DNA from: an uncultured Porphyromonadaceae bacterium
GTDB lineage: Bacteria > Bacteroidota > Bacteroidia > Bacteroidales > Muribaculaceae
DNA length: 64,000 bases
Direction: 5' to 3'
NCBI GenBank assembly: GCA_902495245.1
Contig: CABUWI010000003.1
Span: 198,312-262,311 of the forward strand
Position 1 is the first letter of the stretch. Every line of letters begins with the position of its first letter. A program made the position numbers and the translations under genes. Shown one piece after another: positions 7,523 through 14,872 of this stretch. The notes below the pieces were generated by a model. That model did no database searches and had not been told where the DNA came from. It saw nothing but the letters and a program-made list of their open reading frames with translations.

Positions 7523-8601
7523 TGTTTTGGTGGTGTTGAGGTTTTGTTGATTGCATCAGTATCCGGGTTATACCGTTCAACAGACACAAGGGTGAGTTGC
7601 AGGTCGTCAATGAGTTTCTGCAAAATCGGATTACGGCGTACCATAGATTGCAGGACTGCTTGGTCAGGCTCGATTTGCAGGAGATAGTCTGCAATGTCAA
7701 GTCCTGCTGTTCGCTCGTCATCGGTGGCAACTTCTTCAAGGTAGTTGAAGATACTTGCCTCGATACCGATGTTGCGGAGCTGTGTGAGTTTCTGCCGCCA
7801 CTGCTCGGTTGCGCCGATGTCGGGATACAGAATTACCTGACGACCTCGGAGAACACGGAGTGCATTGGTATTGAAGCAACCGTTTTTACCGCCGGAAGCG
7901 AGCCAAACATATTCGGGCAGATAATAGGCTGCCACAAGTGCCGTCTTTTCGCTCTCGACAATGGCAACCGGCTTACCTCTGTTCATCGGCAAGAGATGTT
8001 CACCGAAAAAGCACTGACGCAGATTGAAGTCGGGCAGTCGGAGCAACGAATGAACCCATGTAACATGGTTGAACGGTTCCTTCACGCGCTTACCTGTCTC
8101 GGCATCGTAGAGCATCACTTTTCCGGTGCGGACACCGTCGTTGATGTCGGTTTGCCAAAATACGCATGACCCCGGCCAGTGCTTCGATGTGCCTACGCGA
8201 TAGTCTTTTATCAGTCGCAAGGCGTCCTCGGCTCCGAACTTGGAGCGGAGGAACAGATAGAGATTGTTTTTTTCATAGCCATGCAGAGTCTGTGAAACAG
8301 TCTCTGCCGCGATGAAGGATGTTGGCTTTCGCTGCTCGGTCGGCTTGGCTCGCCATACTGACGGAGTGGCGAAATCGCAGTGCTGTGGCTTTGATTGCGG
8401 ATTGCGCTCAAAGTATTCCTTTGGCGTGAGATGGTAGCCGCAACTCTGCTCATGGTCGCATCTGCCGACATCATCAGGTAACGAGATTTGTTTCTCGGTG
8501 TCGATGTAACGACTAAAACAGCGTTTCTTGTGGCACGAAGGGCAACAGTGACGGCTTCCGACCCCTTTATAGGGCTGGAGAATGAATCGGTGTGCGTTCA
8601 T
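7519..8601 (-). CDS. zinc-ribbon and Toprim-like protein (DUF6371-like)
   Basis: 360 residues. The N-terminus has a zinc-binding pattern (CCPSCHKKRCF at about 19-29, then CDHEQSCGYH at about 48-57), similar to primase zinc domains. A Toprim-like core follows, with VAIVESEKTALVAAY near 215-230 and VILYPDIGATEQW near 255-268. Such proteins are mobile-element primase-like factors. With the DUF3987 gene upstream it probably supports replication of the excised circle. A primase palm domain is not evident, so activity is inferred. Confidence 0.7.
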   Translation of the reverse strand: MNAHRFILQPYKGVGSRHCCPSCHKKRCFSRYIDTEKQISLPDDVGRCDHEQSCGYHLTPKEYFERNPQSKPQHCDFATPSVWRAKPTEQRKPTSFIAAETVSQTLHGYEKNNLYLFLRSKFGAEDALRLIKDYRVGTSKHWPGSCVFWQTDINDGVRTGKVMLYDAETGKRVKEPFNHVTWVHSLLRLPDFNLRQCFFGEHLLPMNRGKPVAIVESEKTALVAAYYLPEYVWLASGGKNGCFNTNALRVLRGRQVILYPDIGATEQWRQKLTQLRNIGIEASIFNYLEEVATDDERTAGLDIADYLLQIEPDQAVLQSMVRRNPILQKLIDDLQLTLVSVERYNPDTDAINKTSTPPKQ

Positions 8602-8620
8602 AGATTATCCGGAATTTGGG

Positions 8621-8683
8621 TCGCATTTTCCGCATTATCCGCATTTTGGCGGGGAGAAAATGCAGAAAGTGCAGAAAATGCGG
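8621..8683. repeat. inverted array of 9-bp iterons (3 + 3) forming a long stem
   Basis: Three tandem 9-bp units like ccgcatttt (8621-8647), a 9-bp spacer ggcggggag (8648-8656), then three inverted units like aaaatgcgg (8657-8683). The arms pair at 22 of 27 positions. It lies between the DUF3987 and Toprim genes. An 18-bp part (8630-8647) also occurs at 2257-2274. It is a candidate replication origin or single-strand priming site, or else a transcript-processing hairpin. Confidence 0.6.
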
Positions 8684-8691
8684 GGTTACGG

Positions 8692-10047
8692 TCACAGTTT
8701 GGAATAAACGCCATGACGGACTTTCTGAAAGTGAATCCCGGTAAATCTCCGGATAAAATCCTTGAATGTGCGCTCCGGCATGGAGTTGGCTGATGCAATC
8801 TCCACTCCCTGCTCTGTGGTGAACTCATCGGGCAGAGCCATGATGACAGCCCTTTGCAGTTCCGACAGCGACAGATCGCGGATAATTCCCTGCACCCTTG
8901 TGGCGGTGGACTTGAAATAATCCACGAGCGATATGGCGTTCTCTACCGATACAAGGTCTATTTCCTTTCTGTCAACTTCGCCGCAGGCCCATCTCGCCAT
9001 CTGCAATATCAGGCAGAACCGTATGGCATGGAAATCGAATTTGTTGTAAACCCCTTTGAGGACATCACATTCCTCCCGGTTACATTCCTCGGTATTCCGA
9101 CGCTGCCATTCATAAAGTCTAACTTTCGCATCCGGCGCAAAGGGTAAAATGTTGGCTATGACATTTCCGTCTATATCAGTTTCGTATGGAATAGCGACGA
9201 GCCTTTCTATAATCCCAGCCCATGCTGCTTCTATGTCGAAAGACGGCTCTTTGTCGCTCCACGGCTGTTTGTCCTGATTGTGGGGCATAACGAACAGCAA
9301 GCGGTCGATAAAACCGTTTGATGTGCGGCTGCCTTGTGCAAGCTCGTTGAGAATACCATTCTGGATTGTCCCCACCACCGAAATGAAAGGGCGGCTGATA
9401 TAGACCGAGTTTTTCACTTCTTTGCGGTCGGAGAATGACGGATTTGCGTTGAACAGCTTTAGCCAGTATTCTTCATCAGAGCCTTTGTTGTATCGGTTGA
9501 AGTTCTTGAACCAGCCCGCAAGTTCATCATTCCACATACAGATGCCGCGCAGATTTTGCGAATGGATAAGCAGCATGGCTTCGGGTGTCGCATCGGAAAT
9601 CAGGAAGCGTTTACATACCGGTGCAATGGGATGAGCCTCGCTGCGCTCCTTCATGGGCAGTTCGCGCTGACGCTCATATTCCTCGCACGCCTTGATATAG
9701 GCGCGTGTCGCCACACCGTCCAGCTCAGTGAACGGTCTGATGGCGAAATTCAGCGGATGCGACTTGCAGGCTCCCGGCCTTCCGACAAGAGCCATGAAAA
9801 GTATGGCACTCTCATCCCATTTCCCCTTGAGCCTTGCGAAATGGGTGTTGCCTATGCCAAGTCCGACAGCCACGAGCATGGCTCCGGCAAGATAATCCAC
9901 CGGATAGCCGTAACAGTCATGCGCTTCCTTGACGATTCTCTGAATCTTCATCGGCAATGCGCCTAAAGGAAAATCCCCACCCCGGATTTTCACGCTCATA
10001 TCGACGGCTTTGCCGAGTACGAGCATCGGGTCAACAGACATCTCCAT
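8692..10047 (-). CDS. DUF3987 primase/helicase-like protein
   Basis: 451 residues. The P-loop-like motif is VGRPGACKSHP at about residues 97-107, followed by an ATPase core with ISDATPEAML and WNDELAGWF, as in DUF3987 proteins of phages and mobile elements. The C-terminal part (ELQRAVIMALPDEFTTEQGVEIAS) looks like a winged helix. It likely acts in replication of the element. The Walker A lacks the final classical G-K-S/T spacing, which is common in this family. It starts 4 bp after the excisionase-like gene. Confidence 0.78.
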   Translation of the reverse strand: MEMSVDPMLVLGKAVDMSVKIRGGDFPLGALPMKIQRIVKEAHDCYGYPVDYLAGAMLVAVGLGIGNTHFARLKGKWDESAILFMALVGRPGACKSHPLNFAIRPFTELDGVATRAYIKACEEYERQRELPMKERSEAHPIAPVCKRFLISDATPEAMLLIHSQNLRGICMWNDELAGWFKNFNRYNKGSDEEYWLKLFNANPSFSDRKEVKNSVYISRPFISVVGTIQNGILNELAQGSRTSNGFIDRLLFVMPHNQDKQPWSDKEPSFDIEAAWAGIIERLVAIPYETDIDGNVIANILPFAPDAKVRLYEWQRRNTEECNREECDVLKGVYNKFDFHAIRFCLILQMARWACGEVDRKEIDLVSVENAISLVDYFKSTATRVQGIIRDLSLSELQRAVIMALPDEFTTEQGVEIASANSMPERTFKDFIRRFTGIHFQKVRHGVYSKL

Positions 10048-10050
10048 AGG

Positions 10051-10437
10051 CTATCGGCGATAAGATGATTTGGCGCGTGTGCCGCGACTGATCTCAGCTT
10101 CCATCTCGGCGAAAGAAAGGATAGACGACTGCCGCTTGTTTTCCTTTACATGGGCTACAAGCTCACTTTCGATAAAACGCCATTCCTTTTCGCCCGGCAC
10201 TTTATATGCCGGCACCTTGCCCTCATTAGCGAGACGATAGACCGTGGATTTGGCTTTGCCCAATATCTCACAGGCTTCGGGGATACCGATAAATCTGGAG
10301 TTGGACTTTGTGTTGTTTCTCTCGGAGGTGAGTTGAGCGCGAAGCTCCCTCACCTCATTGGCCAATTCCCTTACGAGATTGACCAGCGATGACACTGCAC
10401 CCGGCAGCTCATCGAATGTAATTGAGTTGTTAAACAT
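10051..10437 (-). CDS. excisionase-like helix-turn-helix protein
   Basis: 128 residues from MFNNSITF. An upstream in-frame GTG at 10455 is possible, but ATG is preferred. The C-terminal half has an HTH_17/excisionase domain (IPEACEILGKAKSTVYRLANEGKVPAYK) preceded by a short coiled coil (LVNLVRELANEVRELRAQL). It heads the replication and mobilization operon, so it may be both a directionality factor and a transcription switch. Its leader contains a perfect 10-bp hairpin ending 3 bases before the ATG, and a phased operator array lies further upstream. Confidence 0.75.
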   Translation of the reverse strand: MFNNSITFDELPGAVSSLVNLVRELANEVRELRAQLTSERNNTKSNSRFIGIPEACEILGKAKSTVYRLANEGKVPAYKVPGEKEWRFIESELVAHVKENKRQSSILSFAEMEAEISRGTRAKSSYRR

Positions 10438-10440
10438 AGA

Positions 10441-10476
10441 TGCTGGCGAACCCACCTTTATGTGAATTCGCCAGCA
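10441..10476 (-). promoter_or_regulatory. leader hairpin covering the ribosome-binding region of the excisionase-like gene
   Basis: Arms tgctggcgaa (10441-10450) and ttcgccagca (10467-10476) are perfect complements with a 16-base loop. The stem ends 3 bases before the ATG at 10437, so it could block translation starts. If GTG 10455 were the start, the stem would sit inside the coding region. Confidence 0.5.
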
Positions 10477-10483
10477 AAGTACG

Positions 10484-10555
10484 GAAGTGTTTAAATGGTG
10501 GAATTAAGCACCGGGATAAGAGGCATTTCCACCGTCAGTCCACCATATCACCACC
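10484..10555. repeat. operator module upstream of the excisionase-like gene (11-bp phased TCCACC hexamers)
   Basis: TCCACC at 10528-10533 and 10539-10544, and ACCACC at 10550-10555, are spaced exactly 11 bp. A conserved tail (gaagtgtttaaa at 10484-10495 and gcaccggg near 10508) follows. The same module precedes the integrase gene at 13637-13708. The last hexamers overlap the 3' end of the gene at 10548-11618. Confidence 0.6.
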
Positions 10556-11618
10556 CTATGTCATAGCCATATCTATCAGGTTCTTCAACAATCTCATCGC
10601 CAGGATTATAAGGTTCAATCTCCATATCCATCATGGCAGCTTCCATCGCGCTCATCGCTCTCTTTGGCTTTTTGGCGGATTTAGCTACTTTTTTAGGCTT
10701 TGACTGCTGTTTTTCGGGAACGGATTTTGTGGTTACATCTTCGGTGGGCGTTTCCACCTCAGCGTTCTCATCAGGAATTTTGAAGCTGCCAACATTTTTA
10801 TCAATTTTTATTCTGCCTTGCGTCCCGTTGCAGGTCAGCTTTCTCTCGATGGTGCAGACTTCAACATCCTTGAAAGTATAAGGGAACGCCTGTTTAAGAA
10901 AATGTGCTGTATGCAGATTATATTTATTGAACGGCTTGGCTATGTTCCAACCAAAGTGCATCATGTCGGATGTGGTAAGTTCAGCCGGGAGCCGAATTGC
11001 CATGTCCTCTGAGAAATCAGGTACGCCGGAGGTATGGATAAACTCAGTCACGATATTGATGATTTTCTCCACGACATCCTTGTCAACGAATGGAGACATT
11101 GTATAACCGACATAGAGAATTACATTCGCCTCTTTTTCGTAGGCTCTGTCCTCTTGTCGTTTCTTTGCTTCCTCGCGCCGGCCTTCGTAGTCTATGACGA
11201 TTTTCTTCGGTGTCGGAGTCTCAATCTTGACTATACCGTTCTGTGGTGCCGTCTCGGTTGTGATGGCTGATTGCGGCTGTTGGATCGGGGTAGGAGCCGG
11301 AGGTGCGTCAGGGATTTCTTCCGGGATGGATACAGGTTCAATATTTTCCGGCTCACGTTGTTTGATGCCGAGCCATTTGAACATCTTTTCAAGACATTTT
11401 ACTAATGCCGTGCCGAGAGTATGAGAAAGAAACTCTTGGAAGGCGAGATACAGCAGAGCGAATACAACAAAAACACCGAGAAAGATAAGATTGGCGTTAA
11501 AGCCACTCATTCCTCTGATGTCGATTGCATATTGGCGGGCAACTGCGGCGAGAATCAGGGCAGCTATGCCTATCCAAAGCCATATCTGCCAGTGGTCGGG
11601 GAGGTGTCCGTTTTTCAT
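10548..11618 (-). CDS. hypothetical two-TM protein of the mobile element
   Basis: 356 residues. Two transmembrane segments lie at about residues 10-29 and 43-63, then a Pro-rich linker (about 95-125). A soluble domain (about 150-265, with GYTMSPFVDKDVVEKIINIV and FGWNIAKPFNKYN) follows, and a Lys-rich tail. No known family is assigned. The N-terminal membrane anchor and position upstream of the excisionase-like gene do not reveal a role. It may be linked to transfer or to element maintenance. Confidence 0.6.
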   Translation of the reverse strand: MKNGHLPDHWQIWLWIGIAALILAAVARQYAIDIRGMSGFNANLIFLGVFVVFALLYLAFQEFLSHTLGTALVKCLEKMFKWLGIKQREPENIEPVSIPEEIPDAPPAPTPIQQPQSAITTETAPQNGIVKIETPTPKKIVIDYEGRREEAKKRQEDRAYEKEANVILYVGYTMSPFVDKDVVEKIINIVTEFIHTSGVPDFSEDMAIRLPAELTTSDMMHFGWNIAKPFNKYNLHTAHFLKQAFPYTFKDVEVCTIERKLTCNGTQGRIKIDKNVGSFKIPDENAEVETPTEDVTTKSVPEKQQSKPKKVAKSAKKPKRAMSAMEAAMMDMEIEPYNPGDEIVEEPDRYGYDIGW

Positions 11619-11747
11619 TCAGGGTTTAATTATTGTAAAAATTTCATCAGTTTTTATAACGAACACAACCCCGATGATGTTCACCGGGAAAATAAAGTGC
11701 CACTCCAAATCAATGGAATGGCACTATATGACTGTATAGGGTATTGT

Positions 11748-12107
11748 TCAGATACCCAGCATGGCGGCAGGTGCGATGCCGAGAATAAGGCAGATGGCAC
11801 GGGCTATTCGTAATGTAGGCTCGGCACGACCGGAAATGTAGTCGCTTACTCTTGACGGACTAACACCCAGCTCTTTGGCAAGCTGTTTCTGCGTCATGCC
11901 TTTCTCCTCTATTGAAAGGCTGATAAGCTCACCGATGGTCGGTTTTGCAATCGGGTAGTGGAGCTTCTCGTATGCTTCAACCACATCTGAGACAATGGTC
12001 AGCTCAATGGCGTTCTTATCGCTTGCCGGAGTTTCGTCAGTAACAAGCGGCAATAGTTCCTCAATGCGGTTGAGCGCATACTCATATTGCTGTTTTGAAA
12101 TATCCAT
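11748..12107 (-). CDS. higA: HigA-type antitoxin with XRE helix-turn-helix
   Basis: 119 residues from MDISKQQY; this start is 10 bp after the toxin stop and is preferred over an upstream methionine at 12152, which would overlap the toxin. The C-terminal HTH (MTQKQLAKELGVSPSRVSDYISGRAEPTLRIARAI) is typical of HigA antitoxins, which bind the toxin and repress the operon. The toxin gene comes first, the usual order for higBA. Confidence 0.82.
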   Translation of the reverse strand: MDISKQQYEYALNRIEELLPLVTDETPASDKNAIELTIVSDVVEAYEKLHYPIAKPTIGELISLSIEEKGMTQKQLAKELGVSPSRVSDYISGRAEPTLRIARAICLILGIAPAAMLGI

Positions 12108-12117
12108 ATCGTTATAC

Positions 12118-12417
12118 TTAGATGGTTGAACAATCAATTTTATCGTATTCACTGTGAGTTCCGACGAAACGGATGAAGATTCTGCCTATCGTGAATTTTA
12201 TCACCACGACCAATCGGTAATTATTGCCTCTGATATTGAAGACATAATGCTGATTGCCTACATAGTCGGTTGTCGGGAAATCCTCTCGAATCTCCGACAG
12301 ATTATGCCATTGGGCTTGCTGGACGATGTCGTACCACCGTTCCAACGCTATTCTCGAATCTCCGTTGCCGGGCAATTCATAGAACTCTTTGATTTTTCTA
12401 TGTGAGATTATGTGCAT
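12118..12417 (-). CDS. higB: HigB-type toxin (mRNA interferase family)
   Basis: 99 residues, a typical RelE/HigB-fold length. Recognisable motifs are RWYDIVQQAQWHNLSEIREDFP, NIRGNNYRLVVVIKF and FVGTHSEYDKID, matching the COG4680 HigB group. These toxins cleave mRNA at the ribosome. It is paired with the HTH antitoxin directly downstream. A near-consensus promoter lies just upstream. Confidence 0.85.
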   Translation of the reverse strand: MHIISHRKIKEFYELPGNGDSRIALERWYDIVQQAQWHNLSEIREDFPTTDYVGNQHYVFNIRGNNYRLVVVIKFTIGRIFIRFVGTHSEYDKIDCSTI

Positions 12418-12430
12418 AACTTATCTGCTT

Positions 12431-12461
12431 GCAAAGTTACTAACAAATTTTGATATACAAA
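12431..12461 (-). promoter_or_regulatory. promoter of the higBA operon
   Basis: On the minus strand TTTG (12461-12458), an 18-base gap and TAACTTTG (12439-12432) give a near-perfect Bacteroidota promoter. The -7 element ends 14 bp before the toxin ATG. Confidence 0.7.
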
Positions 12462-12493
12462 AGATTTGACTGCGATTATTTTGCTGTTCAAAA

Positions 12494-13600
12494 CTATTTC
12501 AGCGAAATGACCTGAGATGCCTCTCGCGCACGCTCATCTACGACTTTTGCGTAGATTTGGGTATTCTTGACGCTCTTATGGGTTAACATTCGGCTGATAG
12601 TCAGAATGTCAACACCATTTGCCGCAAGGAGCGTGGCGAAGCTGTGGCGCATCGTGTGGAAAGTGATGCGTCGGGTTAATCCGGCAGACTTAATCCACTC
12701 TTTCAGAGGATGGTTGACCATGTGGCGTTTCAGTCCCTTAAAGACAAGACCCTCTGAACGCTCTCCGCACAGAGCCAGTGTTTCATCGCTGATTGGGAGA
12801 TTCGTTTCTTCTTCCGTTTTCTCGGTGCAGAGACGAATTAGATAGCCTCCGTCCTGTCCCATCTGGATATGCTCCCATGAGAGTTGCAGGATGTCGCTGA
12901 TTCGTAGCCCGGTCATGCAACTGAACAGTACGGCTTGTTTGAGTACGGGTATCTTGCAGGGAGTGGCGACAAGTTGCTTGACTTCCGCGAGGGTAAGAAA
13001 CTCCTTCTTGACCTCCTTCCACTCAATTTCTTCCAGAAAGTCATTGAGATTTTCGCGGATATATTTCTCCTGATAGGTGATTTTCAGCAGAGCGCGGAAG
13101 GTTGACCAGTAGCCCGCAGCAGAATTGTGGGATATTGGCCCTTTGCCGTTGTTGCGCTGACGCTGGGCGGTGAGAAGATAATTGCGGAACCCCTTGCAGA
13201 AATCCACAGTAAGGTCGCCGAAAGAACATTTGCCCTTGCAGTAGATAGTGAAGTGGCGCAGAACGCAATCCCATTTCTGGTATTTCTGACGGCACTTCTG
13301 CTTGAAGTAGGCGAGGAAGTCCATGCGCAGCTTCTCCTTATCGAGAAAGTCAAACTGCTCGTTGAGAAGTTGCTCGAAGCGGCGACAACGGATAGCTTCT
13401 GCCTTTTCCTCCATAGAGGCGTTGAACTGTTTTTCGCGCTCGTTTTTGGGCGAGGCGTAGATATAGATGCCGAGGGTTTCACGGCGGCTCATCCGGTTTG
13501 TGTGGGGATTACGGATGGCAGGATAGAAATCGAGATAGAGCGAGATGCGTCCACCCGATATTGCCTTCTTGCGAAGGAAAACTTTGGTGCATGTATTCAT
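12494..13600 (-). CDS. int: tyrosine integrase of element B
   Basis: 368 residues with an N-terminal arm-binding domain, a SAM-like core-binding domain (about 95-180) and a catalytic domain. The catalytic set is visible: R233 (TGLRISD), H315 and R318 (HTMRHS), H341 (LTHKS) and nucleophile Y350 (NTQIYAK). It should recombine the 15-bp mnmE core with the copy on the circular element. The promoter region has a phased TCCACC operator array. It lies near the mnmE-proximal end, separated from the junction by the zinc-ribbon/HTH regulator. Confidence 0.92.
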   Translation of the reverse strand: MNTCTKVFLRKKAISGGRISLYLDFYPAIRNPHTNRMSRRETLGIYIYASPKNEREKQFNASMEEKAEAIRCRRFEQLLNEQFDFLDKEKLRMDFLAYFKQKCRQKYQKWDCVLRHFTIYCKGKCSFGDLTVDFCKGFRNYLLTAQRQRNNGKGPISHNSAAGYWSTFRALLKITYQEKYIRENLNDFLEEIEWKEVKKEFLTLAEVKQLVATPCKIPVLKQAVLFSCMTGLRISDILQLSWEHIQMGQDGGYLIRLCTEKTEEETNLPISDETLALCGERSEGLVFKGLKRHMVNHPLKEWIKSAGLTRRITFHTMRHSFATLLAANGVDILTISRMLTHKSVKNTQIYAKVVDERAREASQVISLK

Positions 13601-13636
13601 ATGCGTTGTGAATTAAAAGATTTGATGCGAAGGTAG

Positions 13637-13708
13637 GAAGTGTTCAAACAGTGGACTCAGGCACCCGGTATCGGGGTATTTCCACCGATAATCCACCACA
13701 AATCCACC
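13637..13708. repeat. operator module upstream of the integrase (11-bp phased TCCACC hexamers)
   Basis: TCCACC at 13681-13686, 13692-13697 and 13703-13708 is spaced exactly 11 bp. The conserved tail starts gaagtgttcaaa at 13637. The overall layout is shared with 10484-10555 upstream of the excisionase-like gene, so one protein may control both genes, or the integrase may bind both. Confidence 0.65.
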
Positions 13709-13711
13709 GCA

Positions 13712-14599
13712 TCATATCTTGGGTGGAGCAAACAGATTATCAAGCCCTTGCTTGGATATTTTGATGATTCTGCCAACCTTAACCTTACTTATGCTGTAGG
13801 TCTTGATATAATGGTAAAGTTGGTCGCGGGTCATGCTGTATTTTGCCATTGCCTCCTGCATGGTGTAGGTGTCCGGTTCATCGACGGCAACACCTTTGGC
13901 TTTGTCAAAATGCCATTTTGAGTATCTTGCCTCGCAGCCGACTTTCTTCTTCGGAATACTCTCTTTCGACACAAGATTATAGATTGCCGAGAGCGTCATG
14001 CCATAATGCTCCTGTATCTCTGCTGCCGTGTACCACTCAGTGATTTCTTCTTTCGGGGCAGACTTGGCAAAGAATCGGTCGATGTGTGGTTTACTCCAGA
14101 GTGTCTTGCCTCGTTGGGTAATTTTCGGAAAGTTGTTTTCTTTCGCCGCCTTGAACAGCCATGAATTGCTGATACCGAATTTCTCCAGCACTTCTTTTGT
14201 AGTGTAGAACTCGGTAATGGGTTCTTTTTCTTTTGCTGGTCTAAGTTGATAGAGATATGAGCCGTCAAAGAGGGTATTAAGGCTCTCCATGCTGATAAGT
14301 GTTTTGCCCTTGAACTGGAAACAAGGGATAGAGTTTGCCGCGAGATAATTGTAGATTGAAGCACGGCACACTCCGAGAAGTCTGGCGCATTGTGCCGGAG
14401 TTATGAACAGGTGTTTGTCATCGCTTATATGTGGCGATGACGCCTTGGCTTGTTCCCGCTCGACATGCTCCTTGCGCTTTGCATCCTTATAGGCGTGTTC
14501 GGCGCATCTTTTACAGCAATAGCGGGTCGTGCATTTTCTCGCTGTGAACGTGTTGCCACACCATTCACAGGTCTTTGTAATTTCGATTGTGCTGCTCAT
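13712..14599 (-). CDS. zinc-ribbon protein with four tandem HTH repeats
   Basis: 295 residues: zinc ribbon (Cys11, 14, 28, 32), a basic stretch, then four HTH_17-like units at about residues 64-113, 128-178, 186-236 and 244-291. It is paralogous to the element A protein, which has three units. Each unit has the pattern (Y/F)(T/I)xxE/Q...G/A..xxxxxY/F, a recognition helix and a basic KxG-type wing (for example KKKVG, KVKVGR). Four 10-bp iterons precede the gene. It likely controls element B by binding phased repeats. Confidence 0.78.
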   Translation of the reverse strand: MSSTIEITKTCEWCGNTFTARKCTTRYCCKRCAEHAYKDAKRKEHVEREQAKASSPHISDDKHLFITPAQCARLLGVCRASIYNYLAANSIPCFQFKGKTLISMESLNTLFDGSYLYQLRPAKEKEPITEFYTTKEVLEKFGISNSWLFKAAKENNFPKITQRGKTLWSKPHIDRFFAKSAPKEEITEWYTAAEIQEHYGMTLSAIYNLVSKESIPKKKVGCEARYSKWHFDKAKGVAVDEPDTYTMQEAMAKYSMTRDQLYHYIKTYSISKVKVGRIIKISKQGLDNLFAPPKI

Positions 14600-14633
14600 T
14601 TTACGCTGTTATTTCTGTTAATATTCTGTTAAA

Positions 14634-14673
14634 AGTGTCTAACCGCGTCTATTGGTGTCTAAGGATGTCTAAA
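14634..14673. repeat. four 10-bp iterons upstream of the element B regulator
   Basis: agtgtctaac, cgcgtctatt, ggtgtctaag and gatgtctaaa follow each other without gaps and share GTCTA in register. They lie 35-75 bp before the start of the four-HTH protein and 185 bp from the attachment core. A hairpin (ATGGCGC 14791-14797 / GCGCCAT 14808-14814) lies between them and the junction. Confidence 0.6.
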
Positions 14674-14857
14674 TCCTCCACAACCTCTCTGACGGGTTAG
14701 CCCCGATTGGCTCACGAGATACAATCGGGATACAAAAATGGGCGTAAAATCGAGCAGAAACGGTAAAAACCGAGTAATGCGACAACAAAAATGGCGCCCC
14801 GTAAAGAGCGCCATACTAACAGATTATGCTAAGTTGTAATCGTTTCTAACTATATAG

Positions 14858-14872
14858 TCATTTGCCGATGCA
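14858..14872. repeat. attachment-site core, mnmE copy
   Basis: The 15 bp equal the TGA stop and codons for Cys-Ile-Gly-Lys of mnmE on the minus strand. They match 1166-1180 exactly. This motif is the conserved C-terminal metal/GTPase loop of MnmE, so it is a stable target across bacteria. Confidence 0.87.

Larger units (their letters stand above)
1166..14872. mobile_element. integrative mobilizable element in the 3' end of mnmE (element B)
   Basis: The element is bounded by the 15-bp direct repeat and measures about 13.7 kb. It contains a tyrosine integrase (12494-13600), an excisionase-like protein, MobA and MobC, replication-type genes (Toprim and DUF3987), two toxin-antitoxin modules and a cargo block. 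No conjugation (mating-pair) genes are seen, so it would need a helper element for transfer. Insertion at mnmE leaves the reading frame intact because the repeated core recreates the last four codons and the stop. Confidence 0.85.

Noticed and set aside
8598..8828. 76-codon frame over the 9-bp iterons
   Set aside because: Its repeated FSALSAF / NADNAENA pattern is a by-product of the 9-bp DNA repeat, and it overlaps the DUF3987 gene in another frame.
12107..12152. Longer HigA start at 12152
   Set aside because: It would overlap the toxin by 35 bases; the start at 12107 follows the toxin stop.
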